Below are positions 25,905 through 38,480 of a stretch of 64,000 nt of DNA, in pieces. How positions within the stretch are numbered: the stretch's first letter is position 1; every line of letters starts with the position of its first letter. The notes beneath the pieces are model-generated. The model saw only the letters and a program-made list of their open reading frames with translations. It ran no database searches and was not told the origin of the DNA. The stretch is from Cyanoderma ruficeps. Taxonomy: Eukaryota > Chordata > Aves > Passeriformes > Timaliidae. The position numbers and the translations under genes were made by a program. The stretch lies in assembly GCA_008694505.1 (NCBI GenBank), contig VZDJ01000116.1, positions 20,263,716 through 20,327,715 on the forward strand, read 5' to 3'.

Positions 25905-26025
25905 ATCTACTGGTGACTGGCATTTGTACAGCACCTGGCATGTTAAGGTTGTCATCCATGAATAGAGATCCTAGAAATTACCCCGTGCCAGCAGCAGTAG
26001 TAACAGTACAGTATAATAATTCTGG
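25905..26025 (+). repeat. SINE remnant, 'tttgtacagcacct' tail type (sense)
   Basis: The 3' part of an amniote SINE is readable: 'catttgtacagcacctggca', then a middle block ending 'gagatcctagaaatta', then an AT-rich 'agtataataat' end. Copies elsewhere read 'gtttgtacagcacctagcac', 'tcctaggtgctac' and end in (AAT)n. The same tail type occurs in the copy at the right edge (63.74-63.96 kb). The 5' half is not recognisable. Confidence 0.65.
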
Positions 26026-26029
26026 CATG

Positions 26030-28230
26030 AGGTTCTGAAAAGCTCAAAGGAGAAATGCAGTCGATGGCACAAATTTCTAGCAAAACACCTTCTGCTAACC
26101 TCCCTGCAAGAAATGCAAAGGCTTTCTGACACACCCCTTCATTCCCTGTTTACAAGTCAGTGAAGGCTATAGCACAGTCAAATATTTAAGGAGCATCCAT
26201 CCCCCATCTCCCTCATCAACAGATACAGCCTGATTTCCTGAACTGCATAAACATGATCCCTCACCAATGCAGTTAATATCAGTCACAAGAGAAAGCAGCC
26301 ACTCCAGACAAACTCAGGGCAAAGACTTTCCTATACTTCTTATCTTCCAGTGTAGCAAACCGCCTCTGTTTGGAAAAATAAATAATAAAATAAAGAACCC
26401 CTCTTAACTGCAGGATGGTTCAGAGCAATCACATTAGAAAATCATTTTCTATGTCTGGCAGCTGCCAGCTTTCTACCAGCCAAAAAAAATGGGAGATGCA
26501 GAATTACTTCCATAATGTCTGCTGTTACGTTATTTCAGCCCAACATTTCTCATACCTGCAAGAAGTCTCCTCTGCTCTTAATTTGTTTCACTGAGGCATG
26601 GACCTGACTAATCCCCCTAGGAAGTGTTGTGGCATTGAATAGACTGCAGTTTGTGGAAGGTTTTGAAGTGAGGAGATGGCAGGGAGAAGAGGTATTTTGT
26701 CTTCAGGTTTTGGAGAGAAAATGTGCATGTGAAACAGCAAATTTACATGACACTTTTTTGTGCAAGACTCCCTATTTAATTCCAACTTTTAGCACAATTT
26801 ACAACACATCTATAGGAGGCAGTGTGTTTTTTCCTACTTTTGACTTTGAGGTAATTACATTTAATACGTAAAGGTGTTTACCAGCCTTTATGTAACTTCT
26901 AGCAATAAACTTATTTTATAACAAAAGAACCTGGAATAAAGATGAGTACAAAAAAGACAAATGAAGACTAGGAAACAACTTCTTTCTCATGCCCCTCTCC
27001 TTCTCAAAGTGCATCATTCCCAGCACAGCCCTTTCTGTCACATACTCAGCATAAACAAGCCCCTCCAGCTTTTTTCTTCCCGCCCTTGGACCACAAACCA
27101 CCTTTAAAGTCTCAGATCGTACTGTGCAGATACATGTTTAGGAGGATTGAATACAAAGCATAGTTTTCCACAATAAAGTACATCTAGGCATACCCAGAAC
27201 CAGGCTCAGAGGCACCTGAAGCCCTGTGCTGTACAGATGCAGTGTTGTTGAGTGACTTCCAAACCAAGGATCAGCTGAGCACAGGTTAAAACACACAGTT
27301 CCCTGACACTGAAATTCAACAGCAGCAAAACCATTCTGCTTGAACTGAAGCTTGAATCCTGTGTCCCATAACTATAACCCTGAGGGGCTTTGGAAAGAAA
27401 AGATGATGCTGTGTTGAGTATTTCCAAGTCCCAGGCACAGATAACAACATTTAAGTAATCTTAACAGAACCACTGCTCCAAGTGTCCTAAAACTTTGCTC
27501 ATCAGAGCTCAGCTTTTGGAGAGTTTCCATTAAACTCCACTCATGGTAACATGCAATTAGCTCTAAAGTCCTGTCCCAGGCCTCTACCTTGCTGAAAAAA
27601 CAGAGCCCAGCATGGTACTGGTTGAATGATATTTGGTGACTCTCTTATTCAGTGAATTCTAGTGTCAGGGTGAGAAATTTGGTCAATTCCCACTGGACTA
27701 GTAATGTATCTAGTACCAACATGATTTTAAACCCTGATGTGACTTTCTGAATAACAATACATCAAACGTGTTTAGTTTTGTTTGGGTGGGGGGTTTTTTT
27801 CGGTTTGTTTTGTTTTCTAATAGTGTTTAATCCACTCTCTATGTTGTTTTAAAAGCAAGCAAGAAACTGAATAAAATGCTGAGGCTTTCCAAGCTGATTT
27901 AAATTCAATACAAAAATGAAAGCGTGAAGGCTGTGTATAGGCCATACAGTTAAGCTTAAAAGCTTTGCATAAAAGCAGGAGCACAGCATCACGTCCTTAT
28001 TTTATATAGCGCTAGATTGCCAAAGAACATTTTTGTCATAGTGTGGTCTGTTACTGATACTTATTTGATAAAAAAAACCTGCATGCCTTCATGATTTGAA
28101 GGAAACAGTGCTAGGAAGATGCCCTACCCTCACCTGCATCGACCATTTTCTTACATTTATATCTTGCAGGTGTTGTTCTCAGGCCCCATCTCAGACAGCA
28201 AAGAAAATCAGGTCTGAATAAATTCCCTGC
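26030..28230. other. Unique non-coding DNA
   Basis: No gene or confident repeat. A T/G-rich low-complexity stretch lies at 27772-27818. At 27998-28020 the words 'tatatagcgctagat' recall the SINE 3' block seen at 35.4 kb, but too little matches to call it. Confidence 0.5.
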
Positions 28231-28234
28231 AGTT

Positions 28235-28281
28235 CATAACTTAGGAATACATTATGTGCTCATAACTTAGTAATACATTAC
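28235..28281. repeat. Direct 26-bp tandem duplication
   Basis: A unit beginning 'cataacttaggaatacatta' at 28235 is repeated at 28261 with one change (g to t) in its first 20 bases. Two copies only, with no surrounding mobile-element structure. Confidence 0.85.
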
Positions 28282-28510
28282 CCCCAGTAAGAGGATTCCT
28301 GTGTAACCTGATTGCTCTTGGCATCATTTGAGCAACAGGTCAAGGTTTAAGCATTCCAGATCTCAGACTTTCTGCATTCTAATTTTGCTACTGATTTATT
28401 TTACATCACAGTCTCATTTCTGTTCCTCAAAGATGAGATTTTCCTGACTAAATCCATCCTTCTAAAGCCTTCTGCAGTTTCCTCATGCCAGACTGCAACA
28501 TAGACATGAG

Positions 28511-28557
28511 CATATGTATATGTATATGTATATATATATGTGTGTGTGTGTGTATGT
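28511..28557. repeat. TA/TG compound microsatellite
   Basis: A run of TATG units changes to TA and then to a (TG) run. It is moderately pure and probably length-variable. The Cys/Ile/Val-rich open frame across it is only the repeat translated. Confidence 0.9.
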
Positions 28558-28808
28558 CTATGAGACAAGTGTGTCACTCAAAGATGAGTTTTCATGGTAG
28601 ACCTCTGGCCTTGCTATCATGCTTGGTTCAGCTCACTGTACAAAAAATGTCCTGTGCTGTCTCTAGAGAAGGCCTGGATCTACAGTGTTTTAACTCCAGC
28701 CACTGAATAACACTGAGCATAAAATTCCCATAAACTAAAATGTTGCAATAATAAACAGATTGTCTTATACAACTGTGATTTTTCTGCCTGGATTTCACAG
28801 ATTTGTCT

Positions 28809-28845
28809 GGTGGGTTGTTGGTGGGGGGGAAGGAGGAGTGGGGTT
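28809..28845 (+). other. G-rich tract, possible G-quadruplex
   Basis: Plus-strand G runs of 3, 7, 2, 2 and 4 lie within about 35 bases. The 7-G run can supply two G-tracts, giving four tracts of three or more with short loops. This is a composition-based suggestion only. Confidence 0.45.
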
Positions 28846-28849
28846 GTTT

Positions 28850-31800
28850 GATTATTTTTCCCTATGCAAATATTCAGATAACCATAAGCCCTTTGAATTC
28901 CTCAAGTTCCTGAGCAAGGCCAGGTGCTTAAACATTTGAATGACCGCCAATGGGGGTGATTAAATTTTCTGAAGGAAAATGTACCTTGTTGTGCCAAGTA
29001 AAGAGACAATATGAATGGAAAGTTGATGCCAAAATCTAGGCTCCTTGGTTGCCATGATACCTGACTGATAATACTGTCATTTCCCTCTTTAAATCTCAGG
29101 CTTGCTGCTCACCTTCATCAGCACTGGTATCATTTTCATTTTCTTCATTTCACTTAGGAAACCACTTCAGCATTTATCACATCTTTCACTGCACATGGTT
29201 GTAGACCTTGAAAATCCTGCTGTACCCAGAGGATCGAAATGTGTTTTGAGCAATGCAGTGCAATTCAGCCTGAAAGGCAGGTCAAAATTATAGGCACCAG
29301 GAATATACGGAACACTAGCATTTTGCATGTGTACTGGCATGCTCCTTCAATCAAAGAATGATCACTGATTACCATAATCTTACTGCCTACCCTGCAACAA
29401 CCAGGGGTATAACACACTCTGCTTCAAAGAGCTAAACCACAGGAACTATTTTATGGCACATGAAAAGTCTAAATCAGTGCTGTGAGTGAAATCTAAATTT
29501 TTAGGCGTTTCTCCATGGTTTTATTTTTTAAAATTAAACATTTCAAAGTTAATTAAATTATATTGAGACACTGAGGCTGCTAGTATACAGTTTCTAAAGA
29601 CTTAATACAAAAATTTCTGATGTTCAAGTGAAATGTTTTCGTAAAGATCAAATGACAACATGGCAGAGAAGAAGGGAGGAGATGAGTGGGTATTTCCAAG
29701 TGTATATAATTCTCTGGAGCACTGAAGACAGAGAAGCAAGACTAATATTTCACATCAAGAGCTGGAAGAGGGAATATGCTTGTCACAAAGCCATGGGATG
29801 GTCAGGGTGACCCACAACAACTGAATCACTGGGCAGTTTAGAGCTTGGAGACCATGTTTGGTCAGAAGAAAGAAAGAAAGAGTGTCTGTGGCTTTTCTTG
29901 CAATGGGCACAGGTAATAACTAGCATGAGCCTTGCACAGCAGAGAAAAAGTGTCAGTGAACAGAGCTGCACGTAGGCCCAAAGCACCTACAGTGCCCCAC
30001 TCCAGGAGTCCTGAGGCCTGTCTCCAGTAGTCCCCAAAACTGTCATTAACAAGAATCAATGCTCATTTGGCTGCTGGATAATAGGGAAGATGGAATAAAG
30101 TATTTTAGCTCACCTCTGAAGCCTTCCATGCACATGATTGCAGCTCCAAGTGCTTCTGCTCTGCCAGCCTTGGCCCTGCATCACTCCTGCCCTACTCTCA
30201 TTCATGTCAGCCTGCACTGAAGCCCAAAGTCAGGAGGACACGGAGACCTCTGGATAGCTGTCAGTGTGCCAGTCACAGCAGTTAACTTCAAGCACAGGAT
30301 CGATGAGGAGCTCACAGGAGCTCCTGCCAGACCTCCACCCCAGCACCTGCTCCCTCCCTCCCTGTGGGCAGGGCTGTCAGAACTGCTGCCACAAGATGGA
30401 ATGGTACAGGAGCTCCATGTCTGGCACCAGCAGAGTGTCATGCTGAACACTGAGGGCTCCAGCTGAGCCAGGGGAAAGATTCATCCCCTACACAGGTGAG
30501 AATGAAGGAATATGAGCTGGAGCCAAAAATACTCTGTATAACTTCTCATTCCAGGGCTCTTCCGTATCAGATACCAACCTCCCTACTCATTTCCTCTTTC
30601 TGGTTTTTTTTTCATACCCAATTTGCACCTCATTAGCCATCTCCCTACAGTGCCTGTAGTCTCAGCCATATTTAGCCCCTCATTACATGACACATAGCTT
30701 GGTAATCATCACTGCAGGGGGATCTGCAGATGTTCTGCAGAAAAACCCAGCTCCTCCAGCCACGACCCTGAGCTGTCCTGGAGATTATCTCTTTGTTATA
30801 ATTTTGTACATTTTCAAACAGCCACAGGCAACATAATCCATTTATGGTTGTATTTCCCTGATGACAAAAGTGTAGCCTCCTCTGCTGCTAAAGGAAGGAG
30901 CCTATGGCTGGGGCTGCTGGAGCATCTTTTCATTTCTCAGAAATCAGTTTTGCCTCTTCTACCCATATTGGTGCTAATGGTTTATAATCGTTTCTTTGGT
31001 TACTACCAGAGCATCTAAAAACTGTCTTTCAGGAGCACAGAATTGAGCAGTTCTGCAGGTTGAAGGCAGTGGTATGGACCATTGGAACAGAAGCCTGGGG
31101 AGAAATAGGACAAGTTGTGGAGAATTTCTTTGGCTAAAGTGGGTCAAAAGTGTTCACCATTTTATTAAAAACAACGACGACAACAAAATGCAGGTTGTAG
31201 TCCTCAAACCAAACATCCTGAAATCTGTGCTAGCTGTGCTTGGGGAGCTATTTATTTACCACCACACATGTATGGGATCCTGAAAATGAAGACTAGCTTC
31301 ATGGTCAGAGCAGCAGGGAGATGCCTCAGTTTCCCAGGAAAACTCAGGCCTGTATATGTAGTGTTGACCCTTGCTATGAACTGTTTTCAGTGAGGAGTTC
31401 CCTGGAGAAAAGTCAGGCACAAAGCAATTGCTCTGTGGCATGTCCAGCTAAACAGACAGTAAAACAGAGTATGACACAAAAATGGTTCTTTACTCACTTC
31501 CAGATTGAAGACTTTGCCTCCTGCATACACAACAAGAAACCATCACACCTTCCCAGCCCAATTCTCCCCACCAAATTACTGAACTCTGGGCCTCCAGAGG
31601 TTTGTCTCATACAAGCTTAGCCATGTCCAGAGGGGAATACAAGATCTGTCTTATTCTATTGCTCCTGTCTCTGTATAGTGACTGTTTTCTGAGGCAATGA
31701 ATCAAAGTGGAAAAAAACCAACTGAAAAAAAAAAAGAAAAAAAAGAGAGAGAGAGAAAATAACAGAAATAACAGATATATAAGGATGAAAAGAAAAAGAG

Positions 31801-34800
31801 GACCGTAGTCGTTGGATCATTATTGAATCAACAGAAAAATGACTATCTGTTACAGCCACAGAGTTGTTACATTAAACAATTGATTCTTGGCATTCTTAGA
31901 CTCACAATAAATCAAAATATGATACTATACCCACCTGAAAAAAAAACATGGTTAGGACAGATACTAGTGTAAATGCATGTGGAATGGCAAATTTACATCA
32001 GCCAATTTTCTTTACAATGATCAGCATCACAGGGTTAAAGAAAATCCTTGAGAATGCAAAACAGGGATCATCCAATAGGAAGCATTTCTGTCCTGCCCTC
32101 ACAAACGGAGCAACTAACCTGAGAGTCAATTGCCATGACTCCAGCAACTCATGATTAATGTATGTGGCATGAAATATTCAGGAGAATATGGGTTAATAAT
32201 GCCAGCACAAACCAGGAGAGACAGCCCTGCATTCATCATTTGCTAATGTTCAGCCTTGAGCCAGACCAGAGTGGGAGACACAAGATAAATGACTAAGAGC
32301 CAGACAGGTTCATAGTTAAAAACATGATAACTTACCACAGTCTTCCACTGGTGCTGTGCTGGAAAGGAGGGAAGATGATTTATTGACATTATCTTGGTTT
32401 ATTTTTGTTTAAAAGCTTGGCAATGGAGAGTGAATTGATACAGAAAAAGTCTGTGCAGGGTCCTGGTAGGAGACTTGACATATCCTTCTAAAATAGAGTT
32501 AGTAAATGTCCCTGTGCAGTCTTTCAAACAAAATGGAGAGCAAGGAGGAAAATGTTCTTTTTCTGAGCAGCTTTTTACTGGTGCTTTCACCACTATGGGG
32601 TATATGCAAGCAGAGGGAAGGGAAAACCAGTGAAACAAGTTGGTGTGAGGGCACTCAAAAGTTAAATCTTTCTTCATTGTGCCAAGTTGGAGGTGCTGCA
32701 ATCATGGCATCCTTGACTTTTACGATCCCTGTCAATTGTTGAGGTGAAATCTGTGTCTCTCCAGCACCCAGAGGGAGTTCATATTTGACAGGCTGTTAAA
32801 GGAAAATTAAAGGACAGGGTAGTGAGCTTGGCATCAGGCAGGACTACTCACCAGCAGTAAGTGTTGCAGTTCATTTTTGCTTCCCTTTGTGTGAACTCTT
32901 GGTTTTCTTTAAAATAGTTCATCTAAACTTTTAGACTCCAGACAACCTCAAAAAAATAACACAGAGCGTATGGAGCCTCTTGTAAAAGGGGGTGAACAAT
33001 AAACATTCATGAATGGAAATGCTGAGAAATAGCTGAGTAACATAGGCAGAGTATGAGGAGACAGCCTGAGGTGGAAAAACCTCCTTTGGGTCAGTACTTT
33101 CTTCTTGATAAGCCATCTGCCAATGCCTGCTACTGGGGCAAGAACAGGCTAGGAAGGCAAGTCAGAATCAGGAGACAAATCAGTGGGAAAGAGGATGTAA
33201 GACATTCTTTAAGACCAAATATTTGTGTTGATATGGAGTAACACAGAAACCCATTTTCTGAAGTTGAAGCCTTTTGGGTATTTTATAGTTTGGTGGTTTT
33301 TTTAGAAAAGAAAAAAAAAATCTCAGTTAAACCCTCTCAATTTATCTTGTTCTGTTCAAATACAGCAAAAGATTTATGTAAATTCATTATTTTCTCTAGG
33401 CGTGTCATCTGGCTTTGCTTTTTATTAAATATTAATACATTCGTCTAGGGAAAAAATTAAATTCCTTCCTTGGCAAATCCTCCGGAAGTAGAAAGTTAAA
33501 CTGGAGGAATTAGAGCCAGTATTGTCTTCTGGGGGAATCTCATCAGAGCAGATCCTTTTTCCTGGTCTAGCTTTCATTACATGAAAGCTTTTCTGTACTT
33601 TCTACAGCCACAGAAAGAAACAGAGGAAGCAGCATAGTGAGTCCAGGCACTGATCCTGGAAAGGAGCCTACAGCTAATCCTCTCAGCACCAAGAGGACAG
33701 GAGGAAGGAGTTCAAGATGCAGTTTTGTGGTCACTTGCTCTGTCATTTCAATTTGAGTGATAACCTGGAAATTCTTCCTTTGGAAAATGTGGAAAGATCA
33801 GATTTCTCCCTGCCCCATTTTCTCTCTCACACACACATGCACCTCTTTCACAGCCAGCTGCCCATTATCTGGACCAACAATTAGTTCAGTGAGGTCTCCT
33901 TGTGGATGATCTCCCTGCTTTGTCTGTCACATATCACCACAACAGTGTCTGTATTGCCACAATAATCTCCACAGCTCATGCCTGACCTTTCTCATTGTTC
34001 TGATGAGAGGGGCAGAAAAAAATAAAAAGGCAATAAAAGACATATCTTCTTGTGCCTTTCTTGCACAGTGGATGCATCCTTTTCTATTCTCAAATGCTTT
34101 CCACATTAGAAATTCTGTATTGTTGTGATCTACAAAAAAAATCCATTTTCAGCACTTGTGATGTGACTCTATTTCAGTTCCTCTTCCTGTTCAGCTCACA
34201 GATTTTTGTCCCCTTTCTTTTTGCCATTTTTGCAACAAAAGGAACTCTCTGTGTTATATCAAAGAAAGATCTTCCTAGGGAACAATTCAATTGACTTACT
34301 TAAAGACTCAGGTTGTGAGTGCTGCCTGTAGAGGTCCTTCGAAATGTACTGACACTAATATTTTAAAAGAGTTTCCTCTCCCCTTCTCTCCCACTGGTTC
34401 TAATCAGGGAATCTGGACAATGTAAGGTCTTTGATATTTTCCCTCTTCTCCTTGTAAACAGTCAACAGGGAACAGGGCTCAGGTGTGCAAACCTGCAGTA
34501 AGCATTGAACAAAAACAAGACACAAGCCTAAATTCAAATATCACCAATATCTGGAGAGGACTGGAACAAAACCCAACTACAATGAGAATTTTCTCTTGCT
34601 TTGATTGCCAAGAAACACATGAGTTGGCCCTGTTCACCACTTCAGGCACTGGAGTATCCATCTTTGTTCCATTTTGCTTCCCCAAGACAATAAAATGTTC
34701 TCACATTTGGTTCTCTGTTACTGGGGTAGAAATCAGATGGCTCATAAGGACTAAAAGAAACATGGCTTTGGGCTCAACACAAATTTCCATTTTAATAGGC

Positions 34801-35385
34801 AATTGTAACTGGTCTGATTCCCTTCCACTGGCAGGGGAACGTTCTCATCAGCAGTGTGGGTATGCCCTGTGTGTTGAAGGTCTCATTTTGATAAGTCAGT
34901 TCTCTTGGATGGTGGATGAATGTGCTCTCCTGAGCTCTGCCTGACAAGCCAACAGCCCTGGCCTTTGCCCCAACAGGAGCTCTGAGCCAGGCAAGGCAGT
35001 GCCCCTTCTCCTCCTCAAGTCACCACTGCACAGGGTCACTCTTGGCTGTAGTCAACAACAAACAAAATAAGACCTCCTCCTGCTCTAAAGAGAGTGCAGA
35101 TGCTGTACCCAGGAATGTGAGTGTGTGTGTCTGTGTTTTCATAGCAAAAGAAATTAAAATAATGATCCAAAACTAATATGAAAATTCAGTACTGAACAAT
35201 TTGATTGTTCTGAGAAAACATTTCCCGTTTTTAATCATGGTAATTAATTTCAAAGATTAAGAGGATTCATGGATGAAAATAAAGTATTAAGATTAGAAGA
35301 AGGATATGAGCTTTACTGGGCATTGGGGTATTAATAGGATTTTTTTGGTATTAACTTTAAAAGCATAGATGATGAAGATATAAAA
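28850..35385. other. Unique non-coding DNA
   Basis: No gene is recognised. A purine-rich low-complexity tract lies at 31712-31758 (A-rich, then GA repeats). The block 30120-30480 is GC-richer and carries overlapping short frames. The 153-codon frame at 34483-34944 has no recognisable domain. Short GT runs occur near 35120-35140. Confidence 0.5.
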
Positions 35386-35390
35386 TAATA

Positions 35391-35505
35391 CCTAATATTT
35401 ATATACTGTAGTGCTTTTCATCTTCAAAGCATTTTGCAAATGTTACCTCTGTTGCAAAAGACTTGAGAATAAATGGATTTCACTTTATAAATGAAAATGT
35501 TTCAG
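35391..35505 (-). repeat. MIR-like SINE remnant (antisense 3' block)
   Basis: The plus strand reads 'tgcttttcatcttcaaagc', then 'attttgcaaatgttacc', then a degraded 'cactttataaatgaaaat'. This is the antisense of the SINE 3' block 'gtttgtaaagcgctttgaag..gaaaggcgct' followed by the MIR core 'ttttacagatgaggaa'. It is the same tail type as the copies at 18.8 and 56.8 kb. Confidence 0.65.
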
Positions 35506-35509
35506 TTGA

Positions 35510-38480
35510 TTCCATATTAAACTGCAAACAAAAGACATCTCTGCCATTCATGTCAAGTTACTGGTAAGTATTGAACTGGAGACAGATGTACATCAAGGAA
35601 AGTTACCATTGAAAAAGAAAAATCTAGCTAATTGAAACTATAAAAATAAACGCTTAAAGAAAGGGAGATAAGTATTCACACATCTTCATGGGTCAGGCAA
35701 GGTGAAATTCATTCCTGTTCACAAAGGTTTGAGTGGAATGCAATTGGCACATAGATCCTATCTGGCTGTTTGATTAATTTCACCCGCACTTTCCAAATAA
35801 AGGGATGCACATTACCCACCGCACAGTTCATTGCAAAACTAACCCATCTCCCTCCTGGGCTCATCTCCGCCCAGCCATGAATGTGCCCAACCCAACCCAT
35901 TCTTCCCTGTTAAAATGGGCACCACTTCAAGAACAGCTGAGCTGCTGCTCATTGTGTCCTAATGTGTCCTAACTGCCACGATTCGGTAACCTCCATTACC
36001 TCCCCCAAATATCTTTATGCCTGGCTATGACTTGTCCTAAAAGTCAGTGTCAAACTGCCTCTTGTGCTGTTCTCAAATCATCCTGCAGACATGTCCCCAC
36101 CACACCTCAGCAACACTGAGCTCACCCAGGATGTAATACCACAGATTTCTGATGTTTTTGTGGATACAACAATGGAGCCAAGACGTTGTCCTCAAACTGC
36201 CCCTTTCATTTGTTTGTGAGTTTCTTGATACCTAAACTCCTTCTTAACCCACAAGAGACGGTGCTGACCAAGGTATGGCTTTACTCATCTTTGGACTCAA
36301 AGCAGCTCTTTCTCTAACCTGGCCTTGAGCTCATCCTGGAACTCCCCACTGGAGCAGCTCCTGTTGGCCACCCTAGAAACCTCATGCTCAGGTTGAGAAT
36401 AGCAATCATGAAACAATCTATCAAACGTAGATTGCACGCCTAACATCCTGTGATAACTACAAAGTTCTTGGGGGGCTCTGTCTGGGCAGCACCCAAGCCC
36501 TGACCTCGATCAGCCACTGCAGTCCCTCAGAGCAGCACAACCCACAGTGTCACACACCACACAGCCTCAGGGTCCTGCAGTGCCACCTGGGTCACAGCCA
36601 CCAGCCCAGCAGAACAGCTGTGAAAACAGCATCCTGCTAACTGTAGGAACACATAGCTTAAATAGCCAAGAGGAAAACAAAATGCACCCTTTAATTGCTT
36701 CAGTTCCTAAAACACAAGGAAGAAAAGGGAAGAGAGAAGCAGAGCTCCAATCTGCTTACTTACAGATATGGATACATTTAGCTTACTGCCTGAACTAGTC
36801 TCTGCTTTCTAAAATCTCTCCTTATTAGAAACTCAAGCAAATTACCACTGAAGAGCTCTTATCTAGACTGTGTTATAAGAAGTGAGCAAAAGACTGATTC
36901 AGACCTGATGGAGAAGAAGTGCCTTGCAGCTCTGCCTGAGTGCATGAGCAGAAGGCAGGTTCAAACAGGCTGGAATAATTATAATGAGTTGTTTGCTGTT
37001 CTGCTTGGCTGGAAGATGTTTGTTGTCATGCTTTTCTAATTACTAAGTCCTTCTATTGCACAATTTTCTTTCACTTGATCATTACAGCCACCTATGACAT
37101 TTAGAAAGAAATAATTTGTATAAGATATGGTGACTACAAGAAGAGGTCCTATCTACTGCGTGGAATAATATGCCATGGAAAAAGAAAAATTCAAAAGGGG
37201 TAGCATCTATGAGGCATGAATATAACCTTTATTTGGAACAGCTAAAGCCTCAAGCACCTGAAAGTTAACTACAGACACAATGAAGTAACTAATTTTATCA
37301 AATTTGCCATATGCAAAGACAATACACAGCTTGAACCAGGATTCCAACTACCTGCTGCTTTAAAAGTAGTATAATAAATTACTCTGAAAATGGTAACGTG
37401 CCAAACAAGCCAGAAGGGAGTATCTGAACAGGGAGGCTGTGGAAAAGGGAGATTTGGAACTATTTAAAAACATTTCACAATAAAACCTAAAAGCCCCATT
37501 CCTACTATCTGAAAGTTTACTGACAAAAAATTACTTGTCTTAACAGAAAAGTGAGAGCACCTAAAAGGTATAGGAGTATACATCCACATAAGTCACATCT
37601 ACAGACCCACTCAGAGGTAGTGTGCATGCACGGATTGTATATATTGTATATGCATGTGCACTTCATGGACCAGAAAAGCGGTAATAATAATAAACATGTA
37701 GTTCAGATTTATTTAAGAAAACTCTAAGAGAAGGAAAATAACAAACTGAAGCAACAGTTTATGATGTTTACTACCCTCTTCTGTGATGCAAAGGAGTTTA
37801 GAGGGTTTTGGTCTAATATTTCTGAAAGGTCTTAAGCTTGTCATGGGATCCTGACAAATATTTCCCGAGTATGTTAGGCTGGAGACTCAGGATATTTGCT
37901 CTTGTGGGTGCTTGTGACTTCAGTCTTTGCTACAGTTTCCTGAGATTGAGGGGAACTGGGGCAAATGATCAGATTGTTCTCCTTAGTTCTGTCTAGCCCC
38001 GCAAAAGGATCCCTAACCCTTGTGTGAAAGGATCCCACACCCTAAGTGTGAACTCATGATTACAGGACAACACTGTCACAAGTGGTCCTGGAAGAGCAGA
38101 ATTGTTCTATGTATACATTTCCTAATGTTCAGGGCACCAAGTCAGGGACATCTTTCTAATCTAATATTAATGTTCTAGGACATTAAACAACAGCTATTTT
38201 AAGTTCAGCCTTTTCAAATCAATAAGAACTGATCACTTATACTCAAGAGTTTTAACTCTGAATAAGAAATGTACCCTAGAATTTGACAGTGAGTGCAGAG
38301 CATCAAGATGCAGGAGCAGAGCCAGGAGTGATGATTCAGCCTTGGCCACAGCACAGTGCTCAAGTTCTGCTGGCCTGGAGAGGGGTCACAAGTACCACCA
38401 GGGTCAGGGCAAATCCCCTATTCTGTGAAAGACACAAGGGTGCAATGTTTCCTCTTCAGAAAGCTCAGGCCTGACTTGAT
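35510..38480. other. Unique non-coding DNA
   Basis: No gene is recognised. The 35.9-36.6 kb part is C-rich on the plus strand and could be an old LTR-type remnant, but I see no terminal TG/CA pair with target duplication, no primer site and no polyprotein. A mixed TA/TG word cluster lies near 37636-37662. Confidence 0.45.

Noticed and set aside
31315..31350. 'gatgcctcagtttcccagg' resembles the MIR core.
   Set aside because: The following 'tctgtaaaatgggga' box and all flanking blocks are missing.
35930..36620. A C-rich stretch with an LTR-like texture.
   Set aside because: No terminal TG/CA inverted ends with target duplication, no polyadenylation arrangement and no internal retroviral coding sequence could be found.
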